From JADKFD01 sp050250665 (GTDB taxonomy: Bacteria > Pseudomonadota > Gammaproteobacteria > Xanthomonadales > SZUA-5), in NCBI GenBank assembly GCA_050250665.1, contig JBFWOF010000039.1:1-59445 (forward strand): a stretch of 59,445 nt of DNA, given 5' to 3'. A program made the position numbers and the translations under genes. The notes under the pieces were generated by a model that worked only from the letters and a program-made list of their open reading frames with translations, had not been told where the DNA came from and ran no database searches. Every line of letters starts with the position of its first letter. The stretch's first letter is position 1. This document shows, piece by piece, positions 44,922 to 53,342 of this stretch.

Positions 44922-45527
44922 ATGACTCGTTTCGCTCTCGCCATCCTGGCTTTCGGCTTTGCCGTCAGCGCCAGTGCCCAAACCGCCAATCCGCGCGTCG
45001 CCTTCAAGACCAATCAGGGTGACTTCGTGATCGAGCTGGATGCGGCCAAGGCCCCCAAGACGGTCGAAAACTTCGTGCAGTACGTCAAGGCCGGTCAGTA
45101 CGATGGCACCATCTTCCATCGCGTGATCGACAATTTCATGGTCCAGGGCGGCGGTTACACGACCGAGCTGACGCCCAAGGGCGGTCTGCGGGCGCCGATC
45201 CAGAACGAGGCCGACAACGGCCTGTCGAACGTGCGTGGTTCGGTGGCGATGGCGCGCACCATGGACCCGCATTCGGCCACTGCGCAGTTCTTCATCAACG
45301 TCAATGACAACAAGGCGCTGGATCACGTCAGCAAGGCCGATGGCCGCACCTGGGGCTATGCCGTGTTCGGCAAGGTCGTTTCCGGCATGGACGTGATCGA
45401 CAAGATCAAGGTGCTGCCGACCAGCGCCTTCTCGGCCGAGTTCCAGAATCTGCCGCGCCCCTATGTGGTGGTCGAGAAAGCCACGCTGGAAGAAGCGGCG
45501 CCGGCTGCCAAAGCGGCGGGTCAGTAG
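44922..45527 (+). CDS. Periplasmic cyclophilin-type peptidyl-prolyl isomerase
   Basis: A 201-residue protein with a signal peptide (MTRFALAILAFGFAVSASAQ) and a cyclophilin domain: TIFHRVIDNFMVQGG, MARTMDPHSATAQFFIN and YAVFGKVVSGMDVID. Catalyses cis-trans isomerisation of proline bonds during envelope protein folding, as PpiA does in E. coli. lpxH follows nine bases after its stop. Confidence 0.93.
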   Translation: MTRFALAILAFGFAVSASAQTANPRVAFKTNQGDFVIELDAAKAPKTVENFVQYVKAGQYDGTIFHRVIDNFMVQGGGYTTELTPKGGLRAPIQNEADNGLSNVRGSVAMARTMDPHSATAQFFINVNDNKALDHVSKADGRTWGYAVFGKVVSGMDVIDKIKVLPTSAFSAEFQNLPRPYVVVEKATLEEAAPAAKAAGQ

Positions 45528-45535
45528 CGCTGGGC

Positions 45536-46270
45536 ATGGGCGCGATCTACTTCGCGTCCGATCTGCATCTGACGGCGGTCGAAGACCCGATCTTCGACCG
45601 CTTCAGCGCTTTTTGCCGCCGCGTGGCCGAGGATGGTCAGGCGCTGTATCTGCTCGGCGATGTGTTCGAGGCTTATCTCGGTGACGATGACGACGATCCG
45701 CTGGTCGCCGCCGTCTGTACCCAGCTACGGGCGCTGGCCGACGCCGGCATTGCCCTCAGGTTTACCCACGGCAATCGCGATTTCCTGCTTGGGCAAGCCT
45801 TTGCCGCGCGCGCCGGCCTGCGCCTGCTCGATACCCAGGAAGTGATTGAACTGGGTCGGCATCGGGCGCTGTTGCTGCACGGCGATACGCTGTGCACCGA
45901 TGACGTGGAGTACCAGGGCATTCGCCGCCAGCTGCGCGATCCGCACTGGCAGGCCCAGTTTCTGGCCCAGCCGCTGGCGGCGCGGCGCGCTTTCGCCGCC
46001 CAGGCCCGCGCCCAGAGCAGTGCCCACACCGCCAGCGCCGCTGCCGAGATCATGGATGTGAATGCGCAGGCGGTAGCCGCGGTGTTCGCCGAATCCGGCG
46101 CTGACTGGATCATCCACGGCCACACCCATCGGCCGGCACTGCACAGACTGGAGGGTCAGCGCCGCCGCATCGTGCTGGGCGATTGGCCGCGCGCCGCCTC
46201 CTGGCTGCGGGTGGCCGCGGACGGTGCTGCCGAGTTGTGTTTCGAGGGCCGGCAGATCATCGTGGACTGA
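45536..46270 (+). CDS. lpxH: UDP-2,3-diacylglucosamine diphosphatase LpxH
   Basis: A 244-residue metallophosphoesterase that cleaves UDP-diacylglucosamine to lipid X in lipid A synthesis. The five metal motifs are in order: ASDLHL, LLGDVFE, HGNRDF, LLHGDTLC and HGHTHRP. Located nine bases downstream of the cyclophilin gene, as in many gammaproteobacteria. Peripheral inner-membrane enzyme. Confidence 0.95.
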   Translation: MGAIYFASDLHLTAVEDPIFDRFSAFCRRVAEDGQALYLLGDVFEAYLGDDDDDPLVAAVCTQLRALADAGIALRFTHGNRDFLLGQAFAARAGLRLLDTQEVIELGRHRALLLHGDTLCTDDVEYQGIRRQLRDPHWQAQFLAQPLAARRAFAAQARAQSSAHTASAAAEIMDVNAQAVAAVFAESGADWIIHGHTHRPALHRLEGQRRRIVLGDWPRAASWLRVAADGAAELCFEGRQIIVD

Positions 46271-46344
46271 CAGGCTGGGGGTAAGGCGCCGGGGAGCGCG
46301 CTGTGCGCATGCTTGCGAGCCGAATCTGTCAGCGCGACCCCGGG

Positions 46345-46436
46345 CGTCATTGCGAGCCCGGACTTGATCCTGTGGAAGCAATCCAGAGGCACAGCTTCAG
46401 TAGCACTGGATTGCTTCGTCACTGCGCTCCTCTCCA
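46345..46436. repeat. CATTGCGAG palindromic repeat, copy with a truncated arm
   Basis: The left arm CGTCATTGCGAGCCCGGAC carries the longer arm type, and the right arm stops at GCTCCTCTCCATGAG instead of CTCGCAATGACG. No gene is seen in 46271-46638; the stretch holds this element, the next copy and the segment shared with 22039. Confidence 0.75.
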
Positions 46437-46462
46437 TGAGCCAAGATCGTAAGTTGTTGATG

Positions 46463-46602
46463 CGTCATTGCGAGGAGCGTAGCGACGAAGCAATCCAGGG
46501 TATCGCCGTACGCCCCTGGATTGCTTCGCTGCGCTCGCAATGACGCTTGGGGTTCATGGCCAGTGCGCAGTGTCGGGCCGAAACACGTGGCTCGCAATGA
46601 CG
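46463..46602. repeat. CATTGCGAG palindromic repeat plus attached shared segment
   Basis: A complete copy at 46463-46545 is followed, in opposite orientation, by a segment (46545-46602) with the blocks GTGTCGGGCCGAAACACGTGG and CTCGCAATGACG. The same segment with the same partner lies at 22039-22100, so the two form a larger mobile-like unit. Confidence 0.75.
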
Positions 46603-46638
46603 CTTCAACAACCTGCGACACCTGGTGGTGGAGAGCTA

Positions 46639-48009
46639 CTAGCGTTTGACCGGTCGCTTCCAGCCGCTGACGGTGCTCTGGCGAGCCCGGGCGACGGTCA
46701 GCTCGCCAGCGGGCACCGGCTTGGTGATGACCGAACCGGCACCGATCGTGGCGCCGGCACCGATGCTCAGCGGCGCCACCAGCGAGGAGTTGGAGCCGAC
46801 GAATACGCCATCCTCGATGCGGGTTTCGAACTTGTTGACGCCGTCATAGTTGCAGGTGATCGTGCCGGCGCCGATGTTGACCCCGGCACCGATCTGGGCA
46901 TCGCCCAGATAGCTCAGATGGTTGGCTTTCGATCCCGGGCCGAGGCGGGTCTTCTTGGTTTCGACGAAATTGCCGACATGGCTGCCGGCGCCGAGTTCGG
47001 TGCCCGGACGCAAGCGTGCGTAGGGGCCGATGCGGCAGGCGCCGAGGGTGATCACACCGTCCAGATCGCAGTGGCCCAGTACTTCGGTTCCGGCGGCGAG
47101 CTTGCAGTCGCGCATACGTACGAAGGGGCCGATGCTGACGTCGTCGCCCAGCTCGACCTGGCCTTCGATGATGACATCGATATCCAGGCTGACATCGCGG
47201 CCGATGCCAAGTTCGCCGCGAATATCCACGCGCGCCGGATCGGCCACCCGCAGGCCGGACTGGCACAGCGCGCGCAGCCGACGACGTTGGTAATGCCGTT
47301 CCAGTTCGGCGAGCTGCCAGGGATCGTTGGCGCCAAAGGCCTCCTGCGCATCCGCACATGGCACCGCCAGCGCTGGTGTTCCATCGGCGGCAGCCAGGGC
47401 AAAGACGTCGGTCAGGTAGAGCTCGCCCTGGGCATTGTCCGGGCGCACCCGTGCCAGCCACGCACGCAAGTCTCCGGCGCGTCCGGCCACCACGCCGGTG
47501 TTGACCACCCGAACCCGGCGCTGCTCGGGCGTGGCATCGCGTTCCTCGACAATGCGGGTGACCCGGCCGCTGTCATCGGTGAGCACGCGGCCATAGCCGT
47601 GCGGATCAGGGAGGTAGGCGCTGAGCACGGCCAGACTGCTGGCGGCTTCGGTCAGCGGTCGCAGCGTGTTGGCGGTGAGCAGGGGCACATCGCCATACAG
47701 CACCAGCACGCGGGCGGCTTCATCGATGCCGCCGAGCGCTAGCGATACCGCATGTCCGGTGCCGCGCTGCTCGGCCTGCAGCACCCACTGAAGATCGCTG
47801 GCGTCGGCATAGGCCGACTTCAGTTGCTCACCGCGGTGGCCATAGACCACATGGATGCGTTGCGGCGCCAGCGCGCGCGCCGCCGCCAATACGTGATCGA
47901 GCATGGGTCGGCCGGCCAGCGGCAACAGCACCTTGGGCAGATTCGAGCGCATGCGCTTGCCCTCGCCGGCGGCAAGGACGATCACATGCAGAGCTGAGCT
48001 TGTAGACAT
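46639..48009 (-). CDS. glmU: Bifunctional GlmU (GlcNAc-1-P uridyltransferase / GlcN-1-P acetyltransferase)
   Basis: A 456-residue enzyme making UDP-GlcNAc for peptidoglycan and lipid A. The N-terminal pyrophosphorylase has VLAAGEGKRMRSNLPKVL and LYGDVPLL; the C-terminal left-handed beta-helix has hexapeptide repeats (VELGDDVSIGPFVRMRDC) and the acetyltransferase residues around ITCNYDGVNK. Full length. Not followed by glmS here. Confidence 0.96.
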   Translation of the reverse strand: MSTSSALHVIVLAAGEGKRMRSNLPKVLLPLAGRPMLDHVLAAARALAPQRIHVVYGHRGEQLKSAYADASDLQWVLQAEQRGTGHAVSLALGGIDEAARVLVLYGDVPLLTANTLRPLTEAASSLAVLSAYLPDPHGYGRVLTDDSGRVTRIVEERDATPEQRRVRVVNTGVVAGRAGDLRAWLARVRPDNAQGELYLTDVFALAAADGTPALAVPCADAQEAFGANDPWQLAELERHYQRRRLRALCQSGLRVADPARVDIRGELGIGRDVSLDIDVIIEGQVELGDDVSIGPFVRMRDCKLAAGTEVLGHCDLDGVITLGACRIGPYARLRPGTELGAGSHVGNFVETKKTRLGPGSKANHLSYLGDAQIGAGVNIGAGTITCNYDGVNKFETRIEDGVFVGSNSSLVAPLSIGAGATIGAGSVITKPVPAGELTVARARQSTVSGWKRPVKR

Positions 48010-48151
48010 GGCCTGGGCAGATTCATGAATGCTGCCGAAGAGACTAGCGAAATCGACAGGGACTGGGCAGGGCAGCTGGGCTCAGCCAGCGTCGGTCGAC
48101 TCTTTGGAGGACGCCGCGCTCTCCGTCAATCCATACCCTGACTTGTTGATG

Positions 48152-48322
48152 CGTCATTGCGAGGAGCGCAGCGACGAAGCAATCCAGTGCGTCTGATGCT
48201 GTCCGTCTGGATTGCTTCCCCCGGATCAAGTCCGGGGTCGCAATGACGCCAAGGTCTGATCCTGGCCGACGGTGGGACGGAATTGTTGCATCACTGGTCG
48301 CGCCGCGAGGGCGCTCCTACGG
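48152..48322. repeat. CATTGCGAG repeat and TAGGAGCG palindrome in a gene-free spacer
   Basis: No gene in 48010-48391. It holds a CATTGCGAG copy (48152-48248) whose right arm is of the long type (CCCCGGATCAAGTCCGGGG) and a TAGGAGCG-family element (about 48297-48322). Confidence 0.75.
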
Positions 48323-48391
48323 TCGTGAAAAGCGGCGTCAGGATCAGCAGCCGAAGCTTGGACGTGGACCTGCGGTCGGCCGGCGGACCAC

Positions 48392-49372
48392 TCACGCCGC
48401 CATTTGCCAGCTGTCGCCTGCCAGCCACTGGGCGGTGTAGTCGTATTGGGCCTGGGCACTGTCAAAGCGCACGACTTCGCGCCGGAAGGATTCGCCGTCC
48501 GCACGGGTCTTGGCGTACCAGCCCAGGTGTTTGCGGGCGATGCGGGTGCCCTGATGCTCGCCGTAGAACTCGTACAGCGCCTGCAGATGGCCGAGCATGA
48601 TGGCCGCGATTTCACGATCGCCGGGCGCCGGCAGATGTAAGCCCGTGGCCAGAAAATGCGCGATCTCCCGGAAGATCCACGGGCGTCCCTGGGCGGCGCG
48701 GCCGACCAGCACGCCGTCACAGCCGGTCAGGCGCAGCACCTCCAGGGCCTTCTGCGGACTGTCGATGTCGCCATTGGCCAGCACCGGTATCGACAGACGC
48801 GACTTGATCTCGGCGATGGTCTGGTATTCGGCTTCGCCCTCGTACATCTGTTCGCGGGTACGACCGTGCACGGCCAGCGCGGCGATACCGGCGCTCTGCG
48901 CAATCTGTGCGATCACCGGGCCGTTCTTCACCGCCTGGCACCAGCCGGTGCGGATCTTCAGCGTGACCGGTACCGGGACCGCGGCGACCACCGCATCAAG
49001 TATGCGAGCCACCAGCGCCTCGTCGCGCATCAGTGCGGAACCGGCATCGACCTTGCAGACCTTCTTGGCCGGGCAGCCCATGTTGATGTCGATGATGTCG
49101 GCGCCGTGATCCACATTGAAACGGGCAGCCTCGGCCAACTGCTGCGGATCGTAGCCGGCGATCTGCACACTGATCGGCGCCGGCTCGCCGACATGATCCA
49201 TGCGCCAGCGGCTCTTGGGCGTATCCCACAGGCGCGCATCCGAGGTGGTCATCTCCGACACCGCCAGACCCGCCCCCAGGCGCTTGCAAAGCTGCCGGAA
49301 GGGCTTGTCAGTGACCCCGGCCATCGGCGCGAGGATCACGGGTGGGTCGATCAGATGAGGGCCGATGTGCAT
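48392..49372 (-). CDS. dusB: tRNA-dihydrouridine synthase B
   Basis: A 326-residue flavoenzyme reducing uridines in the tRNA D-loop. Signatures: LAPMAGVTDKPFRQL, DINMGCPAKKVCKVDAG with the catalytic cysteine, KIRTGW, VHGRTREQ and NGDIDSP, all in DusB order. In many gammaproteobacteria fis follows directly; here the next gene on the strand is glmU and no fis is seen. Confidence 0.93.
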   Translation of the reverse strand: MHIGPHLIDPPVILAPMAGVTDKPFRQLCKRLGAGLAVSEMTTSDARLWDTPKSRWRMDHVGEPAPISVQIAGYDPQQLAEAARFNVDHGADIIDINMGCPAKKVCKVDAGSALMRDEALVARILDAVVAAVPVPVTLKIRTGWCQAVKNGPVIAQIAQSAGIAALAVHGRTREQMYEGEAEYQTIAEIKSRLSIPVLANGDIDSPQKALEVLRLTGCDGVLVGRAAQGRPWIFREIAHFLATGLHLPAPGDREIAAIMLGHLQALYEFYGEHQGTRIARKHLGWYAKTRADGESFRREVVRFDSAQAQYDYTAQWLAGDSWQMAA

Positions 49373-49414
49373 GGGGGGATGCTAGCGTGGTTGTCGGTCA
49401 GAGCGGTCGTTCAC

Positions 49415-49485
49415 CCTGTGGGAGCGGCTTCAGCCGCGATGGGGCTTTTCAGAGGCCCGATCGCGGATGAATCCGCTCCCACAGC
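49415..49485. repeat. REP pair between dusB and leuB
   Basis: Arms TGTGGGAGCGGCTTCAGCCG and GCGGATGAATCCGCTCCCAC face each other, the same palindrome family as around the RAYT gene. It ends 14 bases before the leuB stop. Confidence 0.85.
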
Positions 49486-49498
49486 CGCGCGCCTGTTT

Positions 49499-50557
49499 CT
49501 ATTTCAGCGCCGCAACGATCGCCGCGGTCATCGCTTCCGTCCCCAGCGCTTTCCCGCCGGCGGCGATGTCGGCGGTGCGCAATCCTGCGCTCAGCACCGA
49601 TGCCACGGCCTGTTCTATGGCTGCGGCTTCGGCCTCGAGCTTCAGGCTCCAGCGCAGCATCATGGCGACGCTGAGGATGGTGCCGATCGGATTGGCCTTG
49701 TCCTGACCGGCGATGTCCGGTGCGCTGCCGTGGATGGGCTCGTACAGACCCGGTCCGCCATCGCCCAGTGAGGCCGAGGGCAGCAGGCCCAGCGATCCGG
49801 CCAGCAGCGCGGCCTCGTCGGTGAGGATGTCGCCGAACAGGTTCTCGGTGACGATCACATCGTAGGTCGCCGGTTTGGCGATCAGATGCATGGCCATCGA
49901 ATCGACCAGCTGATGTTCGAGCGCGATCTCCGGAAATTCCTCGGCCAGCACGCGCGTGGTGACCTGGCGCCACAGGCGCGAGGTTTCCAGCACATTGGCC
50001 TTGTCGACCTGGGTCAGACGCTTGCTGCGCTGGCCGGCCAGCCGCGCCGCCAGGCGCACCACGCGTTCGATCTCCTGGACGCTGTAGCTGCAGCCGTCGA
50101 AGGCCACATCGCCATCGCGGCGCTTCTCGCCGAAATAGATTCCGCCGGTCAGCTCGCGCACCACCAGCAGATTCACGCCGACCAGCCGATCGGATTTGAC
50201 CGGTGCCAGATCCATCAGGTCCGGGTGCACCGTCACCGGGCGCAGATTGGCGAACAGGCCAAGTTCGCGGCGCAGTTTCAGCAGGCCCTGCTCGGGACGC
50301 ACCGGCGCATTCGGATCACTCCATTTCGGGCCACCGACGGCGCCGAGCAGGATGGCGTCGGCGGATCGACAGCGGGCCAGGGATTCATCCGGCAAGGGAT
50401 TGCCGGTGGCATCGATGGCGGCGCCACCGATCAGCGCTTCGTGGTAGTCAAAGCTGTGCTCGAAGCGGGTGGCGATCTGGTTCAGGACAGCAAGGCCGGC
50501 CGCGACCACTTCAGGGCCGATGCCGTCGCCGGGGAGCAGGGTGATGTTTGCGTGCAT
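49499..50557 (-). CDS. leuB: 3-isopropylmalate dehydrogenase LeuB
   Basis: A 352-residue NAD-dependent enzyme oxidising and decarboxylating 3-isopropylmalate to 2-ketoisocaproate in leucine synthesis. Visible are LLPGDGIGPEV, GAVGGPKWSDP, the substrate arginines in RELTGGIYFGEKR, the metal/substrate aspartates in NLFGDILTDEAA and the NAD loop EPIHGSAPDIAGQDKANP. Last gene of the leuACDB run; 257 bases separate it from leuD. Confidence 0.96.
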   Translation of the reverse strand: MHANITLLPGDGIGPEVVAAGLAVLNQIATRFEHSFDYHEALIGGAAIDATGNPLPDESLARCRSADAILLGAVGGPKWSDPNAPVRPEQGLLKLRRELGLFANLRPVTVHPDLMDLAPVKSDRLVGVNLLVVRELTGGIYFGEKRRDGDVAFDGCSYSVQEIERVVRLAARLAGQRSKRLTQVDKANVLETSRLWRQVTTRVLAEEFPEIALEHQLVDSMAMHLIAKPATYDVIVTENLFGDILTDEAALLAGSLGLLPSASLGDGGPGLYEPIHGSAPDIAGQDKANPIGTILSVAMMLRWSLKLEAEAAAIEQAVASVLSAGLRTADIAAGGKALGTEAMTAAIVAALK

Positions 50558-50617
50558 GGGGTGGGGGCAGTTGGAGAGGTAGGTAGGATTTGCGGACCAG
50601 ACGCCCTATGAGTGCAA

Positions 50618-50801
50618 GAGCGGGGCTGGGGGCTCGGGGCTGGGGCGCGAGTCCCATGCCATGCAGGAGCGACCTTGTGTCGCGACAGCGGCAAGGATGT
50701 TCGTGAGGTGGCGGTCGCGCCGCAAGGGCGCTCCTGCGAGAGCCGAGGATTGCCATGCTGGTCGAGCAGCGCGCCCCAGCCCCAAGCCCCGAACCCCGCT
50801 C
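50618..50801. repeat. Composite element with inverted heptamer arms, leuD-leuB spacer
   Basis: Left arm: GAGCGGG, GCTGGGG, GCTCGGG, GCTGGGG (50618-50645). Right arm: CCCCAGC, CCCAAGC, CCCGAAC, CCCGCTC (50774-50801), the reverse complement apart from three bases. Inside lie inverted TAGGAGCG-family palindromes (about 50665-50690 and 50725-50750). The right arm is 14 bases from the leuD stop. The RNA of the operon could fold into one long stem here. Confidence 0.88.
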
Positions 50802-50814
50802 CTGCTCAAACCCA

Positions 50815-51387
50815 TCACTGCCGCTGCTCGAACGCGCTGATCGCCGCTTCCTGCGCGAGGATATAGCCGAGCTGATCGACGCCCATCATCAGGCAGCGGC
50901 GCGCGAAGGCATCGAGTTCGAACTCGGCCTGCCAGCCATCCGGGCCGTGGATGCGTAGGGATTCCAGGTCGATGCTCAGCGCCATGCCGGGGCGGGCCAG
51001 CAGTTCGGCGTGACGTTCGGGCGAGATGACGATCGCCACCAGCCCGTTCTTCAGGGCGTTGGAACGGAAGATGTCGGCAATCTCGCTGGAGATCACGGCC
51101 TTGAAGCCGTAATCGAGCAGCGCCCAGGGCGCGTGCTCGCGCGAGGAACCGCAGGCGAAGTTGCGGCCGGCGACGAGGATGGCGTGCTGGCGCGCGTCCG
51201 GCTGGTTGAGCAGGCTGTCGGCGCGCTCGCTGCCGTCGCTGTGGTAGCGCCAGTCGTAGAACACCGCGCGGCCGAGGCCGGTGCGCTCGGTCGTGGTCAG
51301 AAAGCGCGCCGGAATGATCTGGTCGGTGTCGATGTTCTCTTGCGGCAACACCAGCGTGGTGGATTCGATTTTCGTGATTGGGGTCAT
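50815..51387 (-). CDS. leuD: 3-isopropylmalate dehydratase small subunit LeuD
   Basis: A 190-residue swivel subunit that partners LeuC in isomerising isopropylmalate. LVLPQENIDTDQIIPARFL at the start, NFACGSSREHAPWALLDYG and IFRSNALKNGL are diagnostic. ATG 51387 gives MTPITKIE, the common length; upstream in-frame codons fall in repeat sequence. Confidence 0.95.
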   Translation of the reverse strand: MTPITKIESTTLVLPQENIDTDQIIPARFLTTTERTGLGRAVFYDWRYHSDGSERADSLLNQPDARQHAILVAGRNFACGSSREHAPWALLDYGFKAVISSEIADIFRSNALKNGLVAIVISPERHAELLARPGMALSIDLESLRIHGPDGWQAEFELDAFARRCLMMGVDQLGYILAQEAAISAFEQRQ

Positions 51388-51426
51388 TGGGTTGGCTCGC
51401 TTGGCATATGGGTGCCTGCAAGGCAG

Positions 51427-51628
51427 GAGCGGGAATTGGGGCTGGGAGCTGGGGCGCACAACCGGGTTCGCTCGATTTCTGCAGCTCTCGGTAGGAGCGA
51501 GCTCGTGTCGCGACTGGTGCTTCGGTGCTCGGGACGCCAAGGTCGCGCCGCGAGGGCGCTCCTACAGGTGCTGTGGAATATGCGCTGCCTGAGCTGCGCG
51601 CCCCAGCCTCCAGCCCCGAACCCCGCTC
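51427..51628. repeat. Composite element with inverted heptamer arms, leuC-leuD spacer
   Basis: Left arm: GAGCGGG, AATTGGG, GCTGGGA, GCTGGGG (51427-51454). Right arm: CCCCAGC, CTCCAGC, CCCGAAC, CCCGCTC (51601-51628). Inverted TAGGAGCG-family elements lie inside (about 51490-51513 and 51541-51567). Same architecture as the next spacer in the operon, with its own base changes. Confidence 0.87.
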
Positions 51629-51634
51629 CAGCGC

Positions 51635-53035
51635 TCACGCCAAGGCCCGCGGATCGGCGATGGCGCCGGCGATGGCGCTGGCTGCGGCGGTGGCCGGGCT
51701 CGCCAGCACGGTGCGGGCGCCCTTGCCCTGGCGGCCCTCGAAGTTGCGGTTGCTGGTGCTGACCGCGGTCTGCCCCGGGCCGACCAGATCGCCGTTCATG
51801 GCGATGCACATCGAGCATCCGGGCTGGCGCCATTCGGCGCCGGCGGCGACGAAGATCTGGTCCAGGCCTTCCGCTTCGGCGTCGCGCTTGACCGCATCGG
51901 AGCCCGGCACCACCAGCATGCGTACGCGCGGATGCACCTTGCGCCCACGCAGCAGGGCGGCGGTGGTACGCAGATCCGACAGACGGCCGTTGGTGCATGA
52001 GCCCACAAACACCACGTCGATGGGATGGCCGATCAAGGCCTCGCCGGCATCAAAGCCCATGTAGGCGCGGGCCTTGCTCAGCTGGGCATCGTTACCGGCC
52101 GGCACCGACTCGTCGATGGCCGCGCCCATGCCCGGATGGGTGCCCCAGGTGATGGTGGGCTTGATGTCGGCGGCATTGATGCGCACGACGCGATCGAAGC
52201 GTGCACCCTCATCGGTGACCAGATTGCTCCAGCGCGCGACGGCGGCGTCGAAATCAGCGCCCTGCGGGGCCATCGGCCGTCCGCGCAGATAGTCGAAGGT
52301 GGTCTGATCCGGGGCCACCATGCCGCAGCGGGCACCGGCCTCGATCGACATATTGCAAAGGGTCATCCGGCCTTCCATATCGAGGCCGCGGATGGCGCTG
52401 CCGCGATATTCGATGGCGTAGCCGGTGCCGCCCTCGACCCCGATCTCGCGGATGATGTGCAGGATCACGTCCTTGGCGCTGATGCCCGGCGCCAGCGTGC
52501 CCTCGACCTCGATGGCCATGGCTTTGGGCTTGCGCTGCAGCAGGCACTGGCTGGCCAGCACATAGCCGACCTCGCTGGTGCCGATGCCGAAGGCCATGGC
52601 GCCGAAAGCCCCATGGGTACTGGTATGGCTGTCGCCGCAGACGATGGTCATGCCCGGCTGGGTGGCGCCGAGCTCCGGTCCGATCACATGGACGATGCCG
52701 CGCTGACCCGAGTCGAAATCCAGCAATTTGACGCCGAATTCAGCCGCGTTGCGACGCAGGGTTTCCACCTGCGACTTGGCCTCGGCGGTGTAATAGGGCA
52801 GTTCACCGCTGGCGTCTGCCGGCAGCGTCGGCGTCGAATGATCCAGCGTCGCCAGCGTGCGATCGGTACGCCGCACCGGCAATCCGCGGCTGCGCAGCTC
52901 GGTGAAAGCCTGCGGCGAAGTCACCTCGTGCACCAGATGCAGATCCACGTACAGCACCGCCGGCGCCTCCGGCGTTTCCGCCACGACCACGTGGGCGTCC
53001 CAGAGTTTGTCGAAGAGGGTGCGGGGAGTGGTCAT
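51635..53035 (-). CDS. leuC: 3-isopropylmalate dehydratase large subunit LeuC
   Basis: A 466-residue aconitase-family iron-sulphur subunit. TLFDKLWDAHVV, DLHLVHEVTSPQAF, VCGDSHTSTHGAFGA, FVGSCTNGRLSDLR and the later PGCSMC give the three cluster cysteines. Works with LeuD. Spacer of 307 bases to leuA upstream. Confidence 0.96.
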   Translation of the reverse strand: MTTPRTLFDKLWDAHVVVAETPEAPAVLYVDLHLVHEVTSPQAFTELRSRGLPVRRTDRTLATLDHSTPTLPADASGELPYYTAEAKSQVETLRRNAAEFGVKLLDFDSGQRGIVHVIGPELGATQPGMTIVCGDSHTSTHGAFGAMAFGIGTSEVGYVLASQCLLQRKPKAMAIEVEGTLAPGISAKDVILHIIREIGVEGGTGYAIEYRGSAIRGLDMEGRMTLCNMSIEAGARCGMVAPDQTTFDYLRGRPMAPQGADFDAAVARWSNLVTDEGARFDRVVRINAADIKPTITWGTHPGMGAAIDESVPAGNDAQLSKARAYMGFDAGEALIGHPIDVVFVGSCTNGRLSDLRTTAALLRGRKVHPRVRMLVVPGSDAVKRDAEAEGLDQIFVAAGAEWRQPGCSMCIAMNGDLVGPGQTAVSTSNRNFEGRQGKGARTVLASPATAAASAIAGAIADPRALA

Positions 53036-53097
53036 GCCTGGGGCTCCGTGTGGGGCGCTGTCTCATTCTGGCGGCGGACTGGGGGACAGCGAAGGTC

Positions 53098-53298
53098 GGG
53101 ACCGGGGACCCGGGACCCGGGACCCGGTGACGCACCAGCCCGCAAGTTGTAGGTGGCATCGTGATCGGCGTTACCCAGGGCCTGCCAGACAACGGATCTG
53201 GGCCAACCCGGAAACGTGAATCGAGCTTCAATGCGGGAGACCAATGCCTCGCGAGGTTCCCGCTTTTCCCGGGTCCCGGGTCCCGGGTCCCGGGTCCC
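53098..53298. repeat. Inverted heptamer arms, leuA-leuC spacer (GGGACCC / GGGTCCC)
   Basis: Four GGGACCC-type units (53098-53125) face four GGGTCCC units (53271-53298), exact reverse complements. The 145-base centre carries no recognised gene. Since GGGACCC is nearly self-complementary, each arm can also pair with itself. The whole 53036-53342 stretch lacks a gene. Confidence 0.87.
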
Positions 53299-53342
53299 GT
53301 CCAATCCACCCGTATCCCCAGTCCCGGCGAAGTCCTGGCCCC

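Noticed and set aside
46271..46638. Small genes in the lpxH-glmU spacer
   Set aside because: All frames overlap palindromic repeats and lack ribosome sites.
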